From assembly GCA_032718565.1 (NCBI GenBank), contig JAVGVS010000022.1, positions 620,001 to 684,000 on the forward strand: DNA of 64,000 bases, in the 5' to 3' direction. Below are positions 59,801-64,000 of the stretch, piece by piece. How positions within the stretch are numbered: position 1 is the stretch's first letter; each line of letters opens with the position of its first letter. Under the pieces are notes generated by a model. The model made no database searches. It was not told where the DNA came from and was given only the letters and a program-made list of their open reading frames with translations. The DNA comes from Distichodus sexfasciatus. Lineage: Eukaryota; Chordata; Actinopteri; Characiformes; Distichodontidae. Both the position numbers and the translations under genes were made by a program.

Positions 59801-62800
59801 TTTTGATGGGACCGTGATGGCTGATGTGTGAAGTGATGTTTCCAGGTTTTTGGTTAGCTGGTTGTATAAGTGTTGTCAGTGTTGCCCTGTGTTTGCTTGA
59901 TTGCTTTGTACTTTTTTCCTTCACAGCAGGCGACTTGATGATAAGTGTGCTGATGCTTTGTCCTAAAGGTTGCAGGATTGAAACTGTTGGGGTTTGGAAT
60001 GTGTTCGTGCCTACTCCAGAATGCTGGATTGTTTTTTCTTATCCGTAGGCCCGAAAGCACATTCTCGAAATCCACACCAGGGACTGGAACCCGAAGCTAG
60101 CAGAGCCATTTGTTGAGGAGTTGGCAGAAAAATGTGTCGGTAAGAGAGACTCCATCTTATGGAGTCAGATTCACCTTTTTGTATTCCCTTTTTGCTATAA
60201 TTTACCCTCTATATATAGGGAGGATGTAGGTCTGTGGAAAAATATTCAAAACTAGGGCTGTGACTAACGGTTATTTTTGTTAATCGATTAATCTGCGGGT
60301 TATTTTTTGATTAATCGATTATTAATTGGATTAAAAAGGGGGAAAATATTCATTTTAATATCTATATTTATTTTTTACTCTCTAACATTATAAAATAAAA
60401 TAAAAAATAATTTTCTGATTGATTGAAAATGAAGAAATATTGTAGTATTGCCCATTTATAGCCAATTTGGACTCATTTCTGGGAGAGAACTACGTTTTTG
60501 TGCATAATGACGTTCCACACAAGAGTCGCGTCACAGTAACGCGGTGGACACGCGTCGGGATAATCACTAAAAATATCAAGTAAATGGTTGTATTGTGAGT
60601 TGAACACTGGTTGTTTTGGTTTTTTATCGTCTGAAAATGACTTGTCTGTAATGGGAAGATTTGACTGAACTGGAGCGCTTTAGTGAATGCTTGACTTCTC
60701 TGTGAGAGTCGCTAACAAACAGCGCATGTGTTTACATCGTGAAAAATCTCATTCATGTGTTTCTGCGCAGTTACTTCAGTTTTGTGACAGTAAGCTACGG
60801 CACTGGTTCTCGTCGCCTTCTTATTCTTCTTTTATGCCGGTCGGCGTCCAGCTTAATGGTGTCTTACTGCCCCCACATTAGGGAGTAGCCACTGTACGTA
60901 TGTGTATAATAATGTAGACCCAACTAATCGATTACTAAATTAGTTGCCCACTATTTTAATAATTGATTTAATCGATTAGTTGCAGCCCCATTCGAAACCT
61001 ACTTTCCAAACCTCTAATCGGGAACAATCTCCCCTGTGTTGATTATTTCTTTTCTTTTAATTCTCTCGCTGTGGATTTTAATGCGATGTCCTCTTAACAA
61101 CATTTCTACTGTGTGTTGTCCTTCAGTCTGCCGTTACAGCTAAAGCATGTTGTTGACATTTGAAATAAACAGTTAAGATGCTGGATACTTGGCGTGTTTC
61201 TTGCAGAAGTATAGAAGCTTTTTTTGGATGAATTGACTCACAGTAAGTCTACTTACAGGCTACTGCGGTGCCGACTTAAAAGCACTTTGCACGGAGGCTG
61301 CGCTGGCGGGGTTGCGACGGCGCTACCCTCAGATCTACAGCAGCAGCCAGCGCTACAAGCTGGACGTGGGCAGCATCGTCCTCGGGCCGCAGGACTTCGG
61401 CCGTGCCATGCGCTGCATCGTGCCCGCGGCTCAGAGGGCCCTGGCTCCACCGGGAAGAGCCCTGTCCTGCACGCTGCTGCCCCTGCTGGAGCGATCGCTG
61501 GCCCACGCGCTCACCTGCCTGCTCCGAGTCTTCCCCCACGCAGAGCTCCAACACACCGACCGCACCCACGGTACCGGCATCTGGGCCCGAATGCGACGGG
61601 CTTATCTTTACTTTCTGTTACTGTTTTCTCTCTTACGTATATTTTATCTACACTTGGAGTCAAAAAAGATAACTTTGCCCATAACTTTGGCAAATGATTA
61701 CAGATGTTCAGAATTTGTTCACTGTTGCATTCACAGTGAAATTAGCAAAAAAAGGAGGTTGTGGTTGTGCTGGAGGTAATGTAGAGAGAAACTCCCAGCC
61801 GTTTGGTCTTTAACTGAGTGTCGTACCGCTAGACCACTATCACTCCCATTAGAAAGCCACTAGAAATTCTATGGGTTGTGGTCTAGGGATAAATGATTTG
61901 CGTAGGCACCAGTATCAGTGAAAGTGAGCGATTATTTGCATTGTGAACACAGCACAGCACACAGCGCACCGCAACCAAATGTGACCTCTGCTTTTGAGCC
62001 ATCCGTGAAGGATCAGTGCACAGCGTGCGGAGAGCAGTGCTTGGGGACGGTACTTTGCTTATTACCTTACTAAAGTGGTAAGCTTTACCGCTCCGGGATT
62101 TCAACCGGTGACCTTCCGATCACGTAACCATAACCGTTACACTACCAACTGGGCTCTTAACCCAAGTTGTACCTTGGTGATAAATGTAAACATAGGAAAA
62201 GGTGTTTGTGTTTATGTGAGATTATGCACAGCCTACATGCACCATCCAGGCCTAGGAAAATGTTCTCCGTTGATGTGCGTCGAGATGACGGAGCACCGCT
62301 CATATATTAGCTTTAATTTGAAAAAGGTTGCTGTGGTGCTTCATTTATCTGCTGTCCACTCACAGTCCATTTTCCAGAACCTAGTTACGCTAGTTGGTTT
62401 CAGCAGGTACACAGAGTGATTTAATTCCAGCTCTGTATTTCTGCAGGGAATACGTTTCCCCGCTTCCTTTAATGACTTCAATTTGCACCACAGCGCTCAC
62501 CATCTCTTCCAACTTATAGACTGACTTATTGCTCTAATAAGCCAGGAGTTTTCCACAGCAGCAATTTCTTCAGCACATAAGCGCTAGTTTAGAGGGGGAA
62601 CTTTTAAATAGCTTGTCTCAAACTCGGAAATCTGGCATGCGTCTTAATTTAAAAAGAGCTGCAAAAATACTGCACTTTCCAATTAAATTCCTGTTTGCCT
62701 TTTTGCCTCCTCATATTAATTTTACTGCTGGAGTTTTAACAGCAGAATGTGTTTAGGTGCTCAGCGTTATAACTGGTTTGGTTTTGCTCTGTTTCCTTTG

Positions 62801-62950
62801 CACAGACACTGACAATCAGCTGCTTGAGGACGACTCGTACAGTGAGGGTGAAGACAGGCTGAGTGCTCAGTCCATTTATGATGGTCAGCCAGGATCCCCA
62901 AAGAATTCGGACTCCTCCGCGGCACACAAACCCTTCCTTCATTTTACCAT
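50873..62950 (+). CDS. ATAD2B: ATAD2B (AAA+ ATPase, bromodomain protein), 5' part
   Basis: Seventeen coding exons: 50873-50980, 52708-52865, 53777-53808, 54354-54501, 55387-55483, 55659-55800, 56008-56151, 56241-56316, 57228-57329, 57576-57687, 58728-58843, 58953-59127, 59279-59367, 59508-59667, 60049-60139, 61259-61570, 62806-62950. They give 735 codons, all GT/AG and in phase. Starts MVNTRKSS as in vertebrate ATAD2B. Then a basic, Ser/Pro-rich N-terminus, FDQLVNSTAEAVLQEMDN, ENMDMYSRVKRRKS, an acidic tract (exons 6-7), NDRPYNLRQRKTV, and the AAA+ core. Walker A GPPGTGKT is at residues 418-425, Walker B IIFFDEIDG at 478-486, sensor region GATNRLDSIDPALRRPGRFDRE follows. Exon 17 ends HKPFLHFTM. 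ATAD2-type proteins are nuclear, hexameric and bind acetylated histones; the second AAA domain, bromodomain and C-terminus lie beyond the window. Confidence 0.95.
51048..51297. mobile_element. MITE-like inverted-repeat element in ATAD2B intron 1
   Basis: 250 bp with ~27-bp imperfect terminal repeats: gcgtcagaaacggctcccta at the left and tagggagtagggtgcatttt...gacgc at the right. Just 68 bp downstream of exon 1. Target duplication unclear. Confidence 0.65.
53030..53222 (+). repeat. LINE-tail-like dispersed repeat
   Basis: Shares attcaagatcctttatttg, gtcacata, agtgaaatgcaccctgat and gaccgtgcaa blocks with 45940-46100. Such short segments are typical of 5'-truncated LINE ends or derived SINEs. 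Family not determined. Confidence 0.5.
56396..57110. mobile_element. Non-autonomous hAT-like element in ATAD2B intron 8
   Basis: Termini agggttcccac and gtgggaaccct, followed inward by inverted ccttgaaa-rich blocks. Flanking octamers agtttctc (56388-56395) and ggtttctc (57111-57118) match at 7 of 8. 715 bp; no transposase recognised. Confidence 0.8.
57831..58583. mobile_element. Inverted-repeat element in ATAD2B intron 10
   Basis: Begins tgctacattcacacc and ends ggtgtgaacgtagca. A further inverted block agctgtaaaatcg / cgattttacagct lies 20-30 bp inside. 753 bp; no coding remnant seen; the target duplication could not be settled. Confidence 0.7.
60253..60990. mobile_element. Non-autonomous hAT-like element in ATAD2B intron 15
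   Basis: Termini tagggctgtgactaacg and cgattagttgcagcccca, with inner aatcgatta-rich inverted blocks. Flanking octamers ttcaaaac (60245-60252) and ttcgaaac (60991-60998) differ at one base. 738 bp; the interior is related to 37640-37880. Confidence 0.8.
61915..62154 (-). repeat. tRNA-derived SINE, family A
   Basis: Minus-strand copy in ATAD2B intron 16, with gtgagcgattatttgc tail and acactaccaactgggc head. Confidence 0.75.
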
Positions 62951-64000
62951 GTGAGTTATGTTCAGATAGATCTATTTGTTTAAATAGACAGACCCTCCAG
63001 GATTTTGTGATGTTGCAAAACTTTTCTGAAATTTTTTGACCATTCATTGTCGTTTCCCACAAAATGTCAGCAATCTCACTTTCTTGTTACGTGTGGAATC
63101 ATGTGATTAAAAAGGTCTCACATTTACCATAATAAAAAAAACTAAATGGTTAACTTAGATAGGGGTAGGGGTTTTGTTGCTTTCATTTTCATTAATTCTT
63201 AAAGAATAATTATAAGGGGCTAATAATTACGAAACTTTTTTCCACAACGATGACTTATTATATTGCAATTATATTGCAACAAAATGCCTCAAAACATTGC
63301 AACTTTCCTCGCCCTTTTTTTAGAAAAGCTGGTGCAAAATCAGGCGTTTTAGGCCGCAACAATCTTTAAAAAGGTCCGCCAAAAATCCTGCAGGGACTAA
63401 ATAGATATCAACTGTTTAAAAGTGTTGTTTTACATTGCATTGTTAAACAAATTGTATTGCATTGTTTTGAAAGTGGAAAGAAGATGGTGCTGGGTAGTGA
63501 TGCTGTTTTTTTGTCCTCCTGGATTAGGATGTTTCATGTGTGTATTCATTTATTACACACTTGTATCCACAACAAGTTTCCCGCTGCAACGTGGCATTGA
63601 GAGCTTTGCCCAGGAGCACAATGGTGGTAGTGTTGGATATAGAATGAATCTGGACTTGAACTCATGATCTTTTGGTTCATAGATGTGTACATGTTCAAAG
63701 GAGTTAAAAGTTTGGCCTCAAATCTTATAGTACAGTTTCTTAAGCTCTGAAAATGATCGCAGTGTTGGGTTTTTGGGAGCGCACATTCATTCCAGTTTAT
63801 TTATTATGACACTAATATGCAAACAATGACTAGAAAGGTTTGTGATCACATCCCCCTGTACTACTGTGTTTTGCTGATGTGAGGAAAGCATTTTAGTGGG
63901 ATTTAGGCTGTGATATTGGTATTGCCATACCGGCAAATTTAAAATACAAACTTATTGGTGACATTGTTACTGATCAGGGGATTTTGTGTCATCCACGTAA
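62951..64000 (+). other. ATAD2B intron 17, start
   Basis: Follows the GT donor at 62951. No next exon (expected near SPYHQPTSYRPRLLL in the human protein) was recognised. A tRNA-derived repeat remnant lies at about 63580-63680. Confidence 0.55.

Overview
The window is nuclear DNA of a vertebrate, most probably a ray-finned fish. Evidence: genes with many short exons and GT/AG introns; AT-rich introns full of tRNA-derived SINEs, short inverted-repeat DNA transposons and (CA)n/(GA)n/(AT)n microsatellites; proteins alignable end to end with vertebrate families. All identifications were made by reading translations and splice sites, with no database search. I saw no prokaryotic gene, CRISPR array, viral genome or rRNA.

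Layout, left to right. (1) 1-9180, minus strand: 5' half of an FKBP12-type prolyl isomerase (FKBP1B); only coding exons 1 and 2 are present, and the 3' exons should lie beyond base 1. (2) 9181-11335: a divergent promoter region shared with WDCP. (3) 11347-14453, plus strand: complete WDCP (WD repeat and coiled-coil protein), three coding exons, 731 aa. (4) 14454-17509: convergent intergenic space with a Tc1-like deletion derivative. (5) 17510-42473, minus strand: complete MFSD2B, a 12-TM transporter of the lipid-carrying MFSD2 family, 13 coding exons, 536 aa, all phases consistent. (6) 42474-47138: intergenic, with a CpG-rich segment and a long (AT)n tract. (7) 47139-49141, minus strand: complete UBXN2A (SEP + UBX, p97 adaptor), six coding exons, 253 aa. 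(8) 49142-50872: divergent CpG-rich promoter region with two CRE-like sites. (9) 50873-62950, plus strand: first 17 coding exons (735 codons) of ATAD2B, including the AAA+ core; the bromodomain and C-terminus lie beyond 64000.

From memory, gene order and relative orientation (FKBP1B, WDCP, MFSD2B, UBXN2A, ATAD2B) match human 2p23-p24, so this is an ordinary conserved microsynteny block. The genes are not an operon or pathway: RyR-associated isomerase, WD protein, sphingolipid transporter, p97 cofactor, chromatin AAA+ protein. The only coupling suggested is by the two head-to-head promoter regions.

Most remaining structure is mobile DNA: at least three hAT-like non-autonomous elements with recognisable 8-bp target-site duplications, a hAT-derived inverted pair carrying two transposase N-terminal remnants, a near-perfect 240-bp palindrome, other inverted-repeat elements, and two tRNA-derived SINE families. 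I found no convincing new biological system; the best leads are the inverted transposase remnants, the long palindrome, and a GATA-motif cluster in an MFSD2B intron.
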